Shown here piece after piece: positions 1-7,269 of a stretch of DNA of 64,000 nucleotides (the first letter of the stretch is position 1; each line of letters starts with the position of its first letter). The stretch is from Phreatobacter stygius (lineage in GTDB: Bacteria > Pseudomonadota > Alphaproteobacteria > Rhizobiales > Phreatobacteraceae): positions 5,779,001-5,843,000 of the forward strand of contig NZ_CP039690.1 in assembly GCF_005144885.1 (NCBI RefSeq). The letters run 5' to 3'. A program made the position numbers and the translations under genes. The notes beneath the pieces were generated by a model. That model did not search any database. It was not told the origin of the DNA and saw only the letters and a program-made list of their open reading frames with translations.

Positions 1-596
1 ACCAGCTCGACCTCGCGGGCCGCCAGCGCGCGCCGTTCGTCGCGATCCGCGTCGGACAGGTTGTAGCTGCCGATCAGCCCGGTGCGCAGCAGCCGGCGGA
101 CCTGGGTGGCGCCGACAATGCTCGCGACATTCGGGCCGGGCGGCGCGAACAGGGCACGCCGTTCGGCGAGCACGCCGAGCAGGCGGTCGATCTCGGCGAG
201 TGCCGCGGCCCGGCCGGGAAGTTCCTCGGGCAAGCCCTCCGTCAGCATGCGCCTGAGGCTCGCCGGATAGTCCTGCGAGGTGATCAGGAAGGTCACCGGC
301 TCGTAATAGACCAGCACCCGTTCGGAGGCGGTCTCGATCTGTCGCAGTCGCTCGAAATAGGCGATGGCGCTGGAGAAATATTCGGTGCCGACGCCGAGCA
401 GCGAGGGCAGCGACACGCCCAGAACCACGGCCATGCGCTCCAGCGTCTCGACTTTGACCGGGCTCGCGCCCTTCTCGTAATTGTACAGCGCCGCACGTGA
501 CACGCCGAGCCTTTCGGCGGCTTCTTCGGGGCTGAGATTGAGCCCCATGCGGTGGGCCCGCAATCGCTGCCCGATCTGAACATAGTCGATGGCCAT
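1..596 (-). CDS. XRE-family helix-turn-helix regulator (3' end outside window)
   Basis: The reading frame starts at the ATG whose complement lies at 594-596 and runs leftward off the window with no stop, so about 198 residues are seen and the C-terminus is missing. Residues about 5-60 form an XRE/Cro-type DNA-binding domain: GQRLRAHRMGLNLSPEEAAERLGVSR is the helix-turn-helix, followed by a tyrosine-containing recognition segment (ALYNYEKG) and a hydrophobic third part ending SLPSLLGVG. The rest is a mostly helical region of unknown fold that may bind a ligand or mediate oligomerisation. The universal stress gene is divergent, 217 bases away, so the two may share a control region. The regulated pathway cannot be inferred. 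The domain call is firm; the function beyond DNA binding is open. Confidence 0.8.
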   Translation of the reverse strand, partial: MAIDYVQIGQRLRAHRMGLNLSPEEAAERLGVSRAALYNYEKGASPVKVETLERMAVVLGVSLPSLLGVGTEYFSSAIAYFERLRQIETASERVLVYYEPVTFLITSQDYPASLRRMLTEGLPEELPGRAAALAEIDRLLGVLAERRALFAPPGPNVASIVGATQVRRLLRTGLIGSYNLSDADRDERRALAAREVEL

Positions 597-813
597 GGGC
601 GGGTCCGATTCTGCGAAGGCCCGATTGTCGGTCGGAGCAGCCTGCCGATGCAATCGGCGATGAGGCTCTGGCGAAACGCCTCCGGACGAGGCCGCCGGAA
701 TCGCCGAACCTGCGGCCAAAAGGCGCGGGCGGTCCAGGCCTTGTTATTGATTTTCCTCAAGTTTTTTGCCGCCGTCGGTGATATGTTTCAAGGCGGGGCT
801 TTGGGAGGGTGTC

Positions 814-1251
814 ATGTACCACCACATTCTCATCCCAACCGACGGATCGCCGCTCTCGGCAATGGCCGTCGACAAAAGCATCGCCTTCGCACAGGAGACC
901 GGCGCCGGGGTCACAGTGCTGACCGTGGTCGAGCCGTTCCACATCTTCTCGGCTGAAGCCGAGCAACTCGCCAGCAGCCGCGCCGAATATCGGCGCCACG
1001 CCCGGGAGGCCGCAGCCAATCGGCTGGCCGATGCCGAACTGAAGGCCCGCGAACGCGGCGTTCCCTGCAGCGCCATCCAGGTCGAGCACGACCATCCCTA
1101 TCAGGCGATCATCGATACCGCCGCCGAAAAGGGCTGCGACCTGATCGCCATGGCCTCGCATGGCCGGCGCGGGGTCTCCGCGCTGGTGCTGGGCAGCGAA
1201 ACCGTCAAGGTGCTGACCCATTCGAAGACGCCGGTGCTGGTCTATCGGTGA
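814..1251 (+). CDS. universal stress protein (UspA family)
   Basis: This 145-residue cytoplasmic protein has the single-domain UspA layout. The N-terminus HHILIPTDGSPLS carries the first strand and the Asp of the nucleotide site. The C-terminal stretch ASHGRRGVSALVLGSETVKVL matches the ATP-binding signature G-x2-G-x9-G-S, with the first Gly replaced by Ala. The start at 814 was chosen over an upstream in-frame codon because GGGAGGG lies about 4-10 bases before it and the protein then begins exactly where the fold begins. Family members are induced by starvation, oxidative or respiratory stress and bind ATP or protein partners; the specific role here is not known. It ends 58 bases before a convergent small exported-protein gene. 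Confidence 0.92.
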   Translation: MYHHILIPTDGSPLSAMAVDKSIAFAQETGAGVTVLTVVEPFHIFSAEAEQLASSRAEYRRHAREAAANRLADAELKARERGVPCSAIQVEHDHPYQAIIDTAAEKGCDLIAMASHGRRGVSALVLGSETVKVLTHSKTPVLVYR

Positions 1252-1308
1252 CCGGACACGGAGGCCTTGCAGCAGCGCCGGGCTCGGCGATACGAACCCG
1301 GCATCGCC

Positions 1309-1635
1309 TCAGCGACAGATGCGAACATGGCGCAGTTGAGGCCCCCAGGGCGTCTCGATCCACAGCCGCTCCGCCCAGCAGGTTGTCGCGGGATAGGCGG
1401 TATAGGGCCGCGACGGGAAGCTCTCGTCGACGAAGCGATAGGGCCGATAGGGACGATAGACCGGCGGCGGTCCCCAGGCGTTATCGTCGCCGTCATCATA
1501 ATAGGGGCCTGGGCCAGCCTCGAAGCCGAGGATGACACGCTGGGCGTTGCCGGCCGAAGGCCATGCCAGGGCGACCACCGCGGCAAGGCTGAAAGCCAAG
1601 GCCAGGATCAGCTTCTTGATGATCGATCTGCTCAT
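1309..1635 (-). CDS. small exported protein, unknown function
   Basis: This predicted 108-residue exported protein starts at the ATG at 1635, preceded by a near-perfect Shine-Dalgarno AAGGAGG. A typical Sec signal peptide is visible: positive SRSIIKK, then a hydrophobic run LILALAFSLAAVVALAW, then a cleavage-like site around GNA-Q. The mature part is about 75 residues, rich in Tyr, Pro, Asp and Arg (PPPVYRPYRPYR), with two Cys (TTCWAERL and near the C-terminal HVRICR) that could form a disulfide in the periplasm. I do not recognise a family. Small Arg/Tyr-rich exported proteins of this style are common in Rhizobiales, and a second one is encoded at 8980-9294. The gene converges on the universal stress gene. 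Confidence 0.7.
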   Translation of the reverse strand: MSRSIIKKLILALAFSLAAVVALAWPSAGNAQRVILGFEAGPGPYYDDGDDNAWGPPPVYRPYRPYRFVDESFPSRPYTAYPATTCWAERLWIETPWGPQLRHVRICR

Positions 1636-2061
1636 GGCGTCCTCCTTGGTCGAGCAGCCGAGCTTCGCCTCCGGCATGGGATGGCGCGGCAGCAGGATGT
1701 CATCCGCGCGCGCGGCCGGTCGGCGTTCGAACGCGCGATCGCATCGCTTGCGATCCCGATCGGCAGGCGGTGACGATGCCGTCATCCGTGTCGCAGATGT
1801 TGGACTGCCTCTGTCCGGTGTCCAAACTTATCCCGGATGCGCCGGGAGCGCCAGGATCGCGGCACGCCGCTCATGCGACGATGACCGACGATATTGGTGA
1901 CTTGGCGGAACGTGAGGTCCGAAAGCCCGTTAGGCTCGTAAGTTCGAGAGCGGGTTCAGCTGCGTCCGGTCACGGAAGCAGAACGCGCAGAACGACAAGC
2001 TTGCCGCGCCGACATGAGAGGCTGAGCGGGATCGCGGCGACCGGCACCAGGGAGACAGGCC
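1636..2061. other. intergenic region between divergent genes
   Basis: These 426 bases separate a leftward exported-protein gene from the rightward FBP aldolase/phosphatase gene. The two promoters must lie here. Apart from the ribosome-binding site GGGAGA just before 2062, I see no convincing hairpin, repeat or gene. Confidence 0.5.
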
Positions 2062-3237
2062 ATGCGGACCACCATTTCCGTCATCAAGGCCGACGTCGGA
2101 TCGATCGGCGGTCACACCATGCCATCGGCGAGGATGCTCGACAGTGTGCGCAGCGCCGTGTCGGAAGCCATCGCCAGGGATCTCATGGTCGACGGGTTCG
2201 TCTGTCATACCGGCGACGACATCGCCATCGTCATGAGCCACCGCCACGGCAAGGGCCATCCCGATATCCATGGTTTCGCCTGGGACGCCTTCCTGGGCGC
2301 GACGGGGATCGCCAAAATGTACGGCCTCTATGGCGCGGGCCAGGACCTGCTGGTCGATGCGCCATCGGGCAATCTGCGCGGCGCCGGGCCGGGTGTCGCC
2401 GAGATCGAGTTCGATCTCCTGCAGGCGAAGCACCGGCCGGCGGAATCCTTCATGGTGCTGGCGGCCGACAAATGCGGGCCCGGCGCTTACAACCTGCCGC
2501 TGTTCCTGGCTTTCGCCGATCCGATGTATTGCGCCGGCCTGATGCTGCCGCAGATGATCGAGGGCTTCCGCTTCCGCATCATCGACATGGACAATACCGC
2601 CGGCGACAGCATCATCGAACTCGACGCGCCCGAGGACGCCTATCACATCGCCGCCCTGCTGCGCGACAATGAGCGGTTCGGCATCGATGCGATCATCTCG
2701 CGCAGCTATGGCGAGCAGGCCGCCGCTGTCTCGGCGCAGCGGCTGCATTCGATCGCCGGCAAATATACCGGCAAGGACGACCCGGTCGCGCTGATCCGCA
2801 ATCAGGGCATTTTCCCCGCCCCGGAGGAACTGCTGTCGCCCTTCGTCAAGGCGCATTATGTCGGCGGCGACGCCCGCGGCTCGCATGTCATGCCGCTGAT
2901 GCCGGTGCCGCTCAACACCGCGGTGACCGGCGCCTATTGCCTGCCGATCGTCTCCTGCATCGGCTTCTCGATGGAGGGCAGCGGGCGCTTCACCGACGCC
3001 CATACCGACTTCTTCGCCAATCCGGCCTGGGACGAAGTGCGCCGCAGGGCGCAACAGAAGGCCATCGAGATGCGCAGCCAGGGCTGGTCGGGTGCGGCCA
3101 TGCTGCCCTATTCCGAGCTTGAATATGGCGGCTTCCGCGACACCGTCGGCAATCTGGTCAAGCGTTTTCAGATCGAGACCGGGCCCGACGGCGGTGGGGC
3201 CGAGCCAGGCTCGGCGGTGGTCCACGCCGCGCGCTGA
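2062..3237 (+). CDS. archaeal-type fructose-1,6-bisphosphate aldolase/phosphatase
   Basis: This 391-residue protein belongs to the class V FBPase family, known as bifunctional FBP aldolase/phosphatase. The enzyme condenses dihydroxyacetone phosphate and glyceraldehyde 3-phosphate and then dephosphorylates FBP to fructose 6-phosphate, driving gluconeogenesis one way. The metal and active-site residues fall at the same numbers as I recall for the Sulfolobus enzyme: Asp11, His18, Asp52 and Asp53. The switch-loop motif GKYTGKDDP (233-241) carries the Schiff-base Lys238, with Tyr235 and the Asp239-Asp240 pair. The first 370 residues are full family length; a Gly/Pro-rich tail of about 20 residues follows. 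GGGAGACAGGCC precedes the ATG. The gene stands alone, with no neighbouring glycolytic gene. The family is typical of archaea and deep-branching thermophilic bacteria, so it is unexpected here. Confidence 0.93.
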   Translation: MRTTISVIKADVGSIGGHTMPSARMLDSVRSAVSEAIARDLMVDGFVCHTGDDIAIVMSHRHGKGHPDIHGFAWDAFLGATGIAKMYGLYGAGQDLLVDAPSGNLRGAGPGVAEIEFDLLQAKHRPAESFMVLAADKCGPGAYNLPLFLAFADPMYCAGLMLPQMIEGFRFRIIDMDNTAGDSIIELDAPEDAYHIAALLRDNERFGIDAIISRSYGEQAAAVSAQRLHSIAGKYTGKDDPVALIRNQGIFPAPEELLSPFVKAHYVGGDARGSHVMPLMPVPLNTAVTGAYCLPIVSCIGFSMEGSGRFTDAHTDFFANPAWDEVRRRAQQKAIEMRSQGWSGAAMLPYSELEYGGFRDTVGNLVKRFQIETGPDGGGAEPGSAVVHAAR

Positions 3238-3589
3238 CAGGTCAGCCGATACCAAGGCGGCCCTGGCTTGAATCGAAACCGCAACAGGCCAGGGCAAGCC
3301 ATTGGCTGGACTCGTCAAACCGGCCAGCCGCGCGGGTCAACGGGACCTTGCTCCAAACTTCGCGCGGCGGCCGGACCCTTTGTCTCCCCCATGGATGCGG
3401 TGCCGCGCCGTGGCCGGGCGTCCGGTCGCCTGCCGGCCGGCCGCGTGATATCGTCGATGGGCATTCCGTTCAGGACCGGTGATGCCCTAACGCAGAAATG
3501 GCCGGTTGTGACGGGAGGCTCGCGACGCTCCGGAATTCAGCGTGATCCGGAACGCTCAGGATCTTTCTCCATGGCCTGCCGCCAAGACG
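3238..3589. other. intergenic region upstream of the dodecin gene
   Basis: About 350 bases between the FBP aldolase/phosphatase stop and the tandem repeat before dodecin. Weak open frames exist on both strands, but none has a ribosome-binding site or recognisable protein sequence. No strong terminator hairpin was found. The dodecin promoter is probably in the right half. Confidence 0.4.
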
Positions 3590-3645
3590 CATGACAACAC
3601 GGCGCATGACAACACGGCGCATGACAACACGGCGCATGACAACAA
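3590..3645 (+). repeat. four tandem copies of a 15-base unit upstream of dodecin
   Basis: The unit CATGACAACACGGCG begins at 3590, 3605, 3620 and 3635; the last copy is degenerate after ten bases. The array lies about 20 bases before the dodecin start, in its presumed 5' untranslated region. Each copy holds an ATG in a frame other than that of dodecin, giving a run of decoy starts (MTTRR repeats). The unit length is a multiple of three, so copy-number change would not shift frames. Confidence 0.85.
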
Positions 3646-3664
3646 TCGGCAAGGGAGAACGACC

Positions 3665-3880
3665 ATGGCTGAGAGCGTCTACAAGGTCATCGAGCTGGTG
3701 GGTACCAGCACCGAATCCTGGGAAAAGGCCGCGAGTGCGGCCGTCGAGCGTGCCGGCGAGAGCCTGCGGGATCTGCGCATCGCCGAGGTGGTCCAGCTCG
3801 ACATGCAGATCAATGCGGGCAAGGTCGAAGCCTACCGGGCCAAGGTCAAGGTGTCCTTCAAATACGAAGCCAACAGCTAA
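3665..3880 (+). CDS. dodecin family protein lacking the flavin-stacking tryptophan
   Basis: This 71-residue protein has the complete dodecin sequence from VYKVIELVGTS through VKVSFKYE. Dodecins assemble into hollow dodecamers that store flavin, or CoA in some bacteria. The ATG at 3665 is preceded by GGGAGAA and the protein then starts at the usual family N-terminus; an in-frame upstream extension would only translate the tandem repeats (HDNTA units) and was rejected. In typical bacterial dodecins the segment NIRWVEVVE supplies the Trp that sandwiches the isoalloxazine ring. Here it reads DLRIAEVVQ, so Ile39 replaces that Trp. Flavin binding may therefore be weak, altered or lost. The deformylase-like gene follows 112 bases later on the same strand. 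Confidence 0.9.
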   Translation: MAESVYKVIELVGTSTESWEKAASAAVERAGESLRDLRIAEVVQLDMQINAGKVEAYRAKVKVSFKYEANS

Positions 3881-3992
3881 AGCTGATTGATTGTCCAAAG
3901 CGGAGCGCGCCTGGCTGGCGGCGGCGGTGGAAGCCGCCGCTTCCGGCGATCGCGCGGATGGGCTAACCCTTGCCGGTTCATGGGAGAGATCC

Positions 3993-4499
3993 GTGCCGGC
4001 GCGACCTGTCATTGCCTATCCGGATCCGCGCTTGCGGTTGAAGGCGCTGCCGGCCGCGGCTTGCGATGAGGCCTTGCGGGCCCTGGCGCACGATATCCTG
4101 GACACGATGACCGCAGTCTCGGCCATCGGGCTGACGGCACCCCATGTCGGCGATCTCATCCGTCTGGTGGTCATCCGGCTGGATCCGGCAGCCGAGCCGC
4201 TGATCTACGTGAACCCCGAAATCACCTGGGCCTCGCCCGAGACCGCTGTGCAAACCGAAGGCAGCGTCTCCATGCCCGGGGTGACCGAGGCGATCGAGCG
4301 GCCGGCACGGGTCAAGGTCGGTTATCTCGATCTCGCCGGCAGCCCCCGAGAGGACGAGGCGGATGGTTTCCTCGCGGCCTGCCTGCAGCATGAGATCGAC
4401 CAGCTCGACGGCATCTTCTGGATCGACCGGCTGTCGCGGCTGAAACGGGACCGGGTCATCAAGCGCTTCGACAAGCTGCAGCGCCGGGACCGGGCCTGA
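3993..4499 (+). CDS. peptide deformylase-like protein missing metal ligands
   Basis: This protein of about 168 residues aligns over its whole length with peptide deformylases, which remove the N-formyl group from nascent proteins using Fe/Zn held by one Cys and two His. Motif 1 is AIGLTAPHVG (44-53; the usual Gln is His51). Motif 2 is EGSVSMPG, where the metal Cys is Ser91. Motif 3 is QHEIDQLDG, where His133 and the catalytic Glu134 are kept but the second metal His is Gln137. With two of three ligands gone, classical deformylase activity is unlikely; it may be a binding protein or use another metal site. The GTG at 3993, with GGGAGA just upstream, gives the normal family length. An in-frame TTG at 3891 would add 34 residues with no matching motif. 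Confidence 0.82.
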   Translation: MPARPVIAYPDPRLRLKALPAAACDEALRALAHDILDTMTAVSAIGLTAPHVGDLIRLVVIRLDPAAEPLIYVNPEITWASPETAVQTEGSVSMPGVTEAIERPARVKVGYLDLAGSPREDEADGFLAACLQHEIDQLDGIFWIDRLSRLKRDRVIKRFDKLQRRDRA

Positions 4500-4573
4500 T
4501 ACCGGCGCGACCCGGTTTCTTTCGGCACCTTGCCGCGGCATGCTCGGCCTCGGGCCGTTCGCTCGACCGGCCA

Positions 4574-5149
4574 TTGCGATGGGAGGCTGCGATCACCCCC
4601 TCACATCCTGGCGTGCCGCAAAGGCTGACCTTTGCGGTCGAACGCCTCGCCATCCAGCCGGCCGATCGCCTGCTCGAGATCGGCTGCGGCCGCGGCCTGG
4701 CCGTAGCCCTTGCCTGCGAGCGGCTGGGCGAGGCGGGATCCATCCTGGCGATCGATCGCTCGGCGGCCATGATCGAAGCCGCCCGGCTCAGAAACCGCGG
4801 GCATGTCGCGTCCGGCAAGGCGCGTTTCCAGGCGGTGAGCCTGGCGGACGCGGCCTTCGCCGGCGCGCGTTTCGACACGGTCTTTGCCGTCAACGTCAAC
4901 CTGTTCTGGATCGAGGCCGCGCGCGCGCTCGCGATCGTCAGGCGCATTCTCGCGCCGGGCGGCCGTCTGCACCTGGTCTATGAGCCACCCTCGGCCGCGC
5001 AGCTCTCCGCCATCGTGGACAAGCTGACAGCCAGTCTCGAAAGCAACGGCTTCGCACTGCAGGCATCAGAAGGCAAGGCGGGCATGCCTTTGATCGGCGT
5101 GACGGCACGTGCCGTTTTGTCACCCGAAGGGGTCGCCAGCCACCGATGA
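4574..5149 (+). CDS. class I SAM-dependent methyltransferase
   Basis: This protein of about 191 residues is a single Rossmann-type methyltransferase domain. Motif I is LLEIGCGRGLAVALAC (residues about 33-48), the glycine-rich loop that holds S-adenosylmethionine. The acidic end of strand 2 is ILAIDRSAAMIEAA, motif II is RFDTVFAVNVNLFW, and motif III is RRILAPGGRLHLVYEPP. The substrate cannot be read from the sequence; the layout resembles small ubiE-like enzymes acting on small molecules. The start is uncertain: the frame opens with TTG at 4574 and no clear ribosome-binding site, and a GTG at 4613 is an alternative. The gene lies 74 bases after the deformylase-like gene on the same strand and may be co-transcribed with it. 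Confidence 0.8.
   Translation: MRWEAAITPSHPGVPQRLTFAVERLAIQPADRLLEIGCGRGLAVALACERLGEAGSILAIDRSAAMIEAARLRNRGHVASGKARFQAVSLADAAFAGARFDTVFAVNVNLFWIEAARALAIVRRILAPGGRLHLVYEPPSAAQLSAIVDKLTASLESNGFALQASEGKAGMPLIGVTARAVLSPEGVASHR
5098..5117. promoter_or_regulatory. palindrome-bearing 20-mer, copy 1
   Basis: The core ACGGCACGTGCCGT is a perfect 14-base palindrome within the 3' part of the methyltransferase gene. A nearly identical 20-mer (19 of 20 bases) recurs at 5224-5243. It may be a protein-binding site; no regulator is assigned. Confidence 0.4.
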
Positions 5150-5223
5150 TCTGATCTTGATCGGCAGTGCCGGCAGATGTTGTCGTGTCGGCAGGTGAGG
5201 GGGAGCGTCTGTCCTGCTCTTTT

Positions 5224-5243
5224 CGTGACGACACGTGCCGTTT
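5224..5243. promoter_or_regulatory. palindrome-bearing 20-mer, copy 2
   Basis: The core here is ACGACACGTGCCGT, one base off perfect symmetry. It lies between the stops of the convergent methyltransferase and LuxR-type genes, 126 bases from copy 1. Function unknown. Confidence 0.4.
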
Positions 5244-5346
5244 CTAATTCCGACGGCGCCATGGCCGCTCGGACGCTGCCGCAGGAGTGGCTGCCTGCCG
5301 ACGCCCATTCAGTCGCCTTGTCGAGTACCGCGCGCCCTGGCGCGCT

Positions 5347-6465
5347 TCAGCGCCGCAATGGCCCGGCGCCCTTCAGCAAGGCGACGAGCTGGCTCTGATG
5401 ATGGGTGCCGGTCTTCCGGAAGATCCGGTCCAGGTAGGTGCGCGTCGTGCTGAACCGCAGGCTCATCGCGGCACCGGCTTCCCTGAGCGCCTGTCCCGAC
5501 GCGAGCGCCGCGGCGAGCTTCGCCTCGGCCGGCGTCAGATCGAACAGTCCCGTGAGAATGCTCGGCTCGGGCACGATGGCGCTGGCATTCACCGCGGTCA
5601 CGGCGACCAGTACATCTCCGTCGGTGAAAATATCGCGCGCGGCGCGGCGGAGCGGCAGCAGGTGAACGATCAGCGCCGGCTGCCCGCCCTTCGCGGCAAT
5701 GGGAATCGACCGCACCACCGGATCGTGCTCGTCGCGTGCGGCCGCGACGGCGTGCCGGAAGAGGCTGTTGGCGGCGGCATCGGTGATGGCCATGCCGCCA
5801 TGGGCAACCGACAGAAAGACCGTCGGCATGGCCTGCAGAAGGCCGTTGACGGCCAGGACCCGGCCGGACGCCCTGATCACGGCGGCGGGCAGGCCAATGG
5901 CATCGAGGGCTGCGACCGTTGCCCGCGCGCGCTCCAGCCCCAGCCGGGCGGCAAGCAGGCCGGCCCGCGCCAGATGCGGGTAGAGGCGATCGAGCGCCGG
6001 GATGGCGGTTGGATCATAGCGGCCGTCTCTCGCCCATCGTTCGAGCACGACGACGACAAGCTCGCCGCTCGGCATGGGAATGATCGTTCCGACCTGCTGG
6101 CCGAGGCCGAGCGCTTGCAGATTGATGTGGGGCTCGTCGCGCGCGAGCAGGCCCGGCGGGAAATAGTCTTCGGCCGATACGAAACCGGTGAAGGGATTGG
6201 CCTGGAAATGCTGGATGCGTTCGCTGCGCCGCCACAGGTCGCTGGTACAAAACCGCTCGATCTCGTCGTGGGAAACCTCGGTCGCCTGAAAGCGCACCGG
6301 CTTGATTTCATCGAACACCATCAGCGCGCCGGATGCCGAGCCGGTCAGCCCGCCCAGCGCTCCGAGCACAGCAGGCCAGAGCTCCGGGACGAAGGCCGCT
6401 TCATAGATCTGATCGGCAATGTCGTCGAACGTCATGCCGGGCCGCCGCGGTGGTTGCTGCGCCAA
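5347..6465 (-). CDS. LuxR-type C-terminal HTH transcriptional regulator
   Basis: This regulator of about 372 residues has a C-terminal LuxR/GerE-like DNA-binding domain: LTPAEAKLAAALASGQ, then the helix-turn-helix region MSLRFSTTRTYLDRIFRKTG, then HHQSQLVALLKG. The first 300 residues are a sensory part of two alpha/beta segments, with no autoinducer-binding signature and no receiver phosphorylation site. Proteins of this shape are frequent in Rhizobiales as orphan regulators with unknown ligands. Met11 (6435) is an alternative start, and neither start has a strong ribosome-binding site. It stands between a convergent methyltransferase gene and the exported-protein gene read in the same direction, 139 bases upstream. 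Confidence 0.8.
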   Translation of the reverse strand: MAQQPPRRPGMTFDDIADQIYEAAFVPELWPAVLGALGGLTGSASGALMVFDEIKPVRFQATEVSHDEIERFCTSDLWRRSERIQHFQANPFTGFVSAEDYFPPGLLARDEPHINLQALGLGQQVGTIIPMPSGELVVVVLERWARDGRYDPTAIPALDRLYPHLARAGLLAARLGLERARATVAALDAIGLPAAVIRASGRVLAVNGLLQAMPTVFLSVAHGGMAITDAAANSLFRHAVAAARDEHDPVVRSIPIAAKGGQPALIVHLLPLRRAARDIFTDGDVLVAVTAVNASAIVPEPSILTGLFDLTPAEAKLAAALASGQALREAGAAMSLRFSTTRTYLDRIFRKTGTHHQSQLVALLKGAGPLRR

Positions 6466-6604
6466 ACCTCGAACCGACGAGACGCGATCCTCTGAAGAGA
6501 CCGAGGCTGGCGACCCACCGTGACAAGATCACGGGTTTCGCCGGATGTCACGACTGCACATGCCGGTTTCGAACGCCGAGGGGCGTCTTTCGAGCCGGGT
6601 CAGG

Positions 6605-7240
6605 CTATTGCGGCGGCCTTTGCGGTGGCCGCAGCGGCACCGGGGCCGGGCGTTGTGCCGCCGGCGCCGCGCCGGCCGCGGCCTGGGGACCGGCCGGCGA
6701 ACTGCTCGCCGGGTCCGCCGGGCCGGCCGGCGGCACGGGTGTCGCCTGGCCGAGATTGAGCGCGATGCCGAACAGTTTCCAGCGGCCCTCGACCGGCGCG
6801 AACAGGAGTTCGAAATTGACCTGCAAGGGCACGGACGGGAAGACGCCGGCCATGCGCATCATGCCGTTCGCCTCGATCTGCGGCATGACGGTGAGCTGCG
6901 GTTCCAGCACGGTGACGCCGGAGAGGTCGAAATTCTGGCCGCGCAGATTGGCGAAGATCTCGCCGAGCCGCGCGGCCGTGTTGACGCTCTGGAAACCAGG
7001 TGCGCCCATGTCGCGCAACACCGTGTAATTGCCGGTCTGGTTGGCATGATGCACGGCGAGAATGGTCGAGCGGATCAGGATCAGCACGCCGTTGCGGTCG
7101 ATCTGTGCTGGCCTCGGCACCGTCGGTGCGGCGGCAATGGGCGGCGCGCCGGCCGGCCGTGATGCCGCCGGGGCCTGCTGGCCGAATGCGGCATTGGGCA
7201 GCAGAAGCCAGACCAGCAGCAGGATGATGGGCGACCTCAT
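6605..7240 (-). CDS. exported protein with Pro/Ala-rich ends, possible adhesin partner
   Basis: This 211-residue protein starts at the ATG at 7240. It has a clear signal peptide (RSPIILLLVWLLLPNAAFG-Q), then an Ala/Pro-rich linker. A folded core of about 110 residues (NGVLILIRSTILAVHHANQTGNYTVLRDM to EGRWKLFGIALNLGQA) follows, then a 45-residue Pro/Ala-rich tail (PVPLRPPQRPPQ). The core pattern, in which helices precede strands ending in a GRWKL-type strand, suggests an NTF2-like fold, but I do not recognise a named family. It begins 29 bases after the stop of the trimeric autotransporter gene on the same strand and is probably co-transcribed, so it may assist export or assembly of that adhesin in the periplasm; this is inference. 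Confidence 0.7.
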   Translation of the reverse strand: MRSPIILLLVWLLLPNAAFGQQAPAASRPAGAPPIAAAPTVPRPAQIDRNGVLILIRSTILAVHHANQTGNYTVLRDMGAPGFQSVNTAARLGEIFANLRGQNFDLSGVTVLEPQLTVMPQIEANGMMRMAGVFPSVPLQVNFELLFAPVEGRWKLFGIALNLGQATPVPPAGPADPASSSPAGPQAAAGAAPAAQRPAPVPLRPPQRPPQ

Positions 7241-7269
7241 CGGGCTCTGGCGCCGCGCGGGCATCCCAT

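Noticed and set aside
1930-3318. Long open frame on the minus strand opposite the FBP aldolase/phosphatase
   Set aside because: Frame is open only because of high GC at codon positions of the real gene; no family sequence or ribosome-binding site.
3590-3645. Possible CRISPR array
   Set aside because: Units are 15 bases and directly adjacent with no spacers; no cas genes in the window.
3591-3890. ORF with MTTRR repeats overlapping dodecin in another frame
   Set aside because: It runs through the tandem repeat and the dodecin gene out of frame; the dodecin frame encodes a recognised full-length protein.
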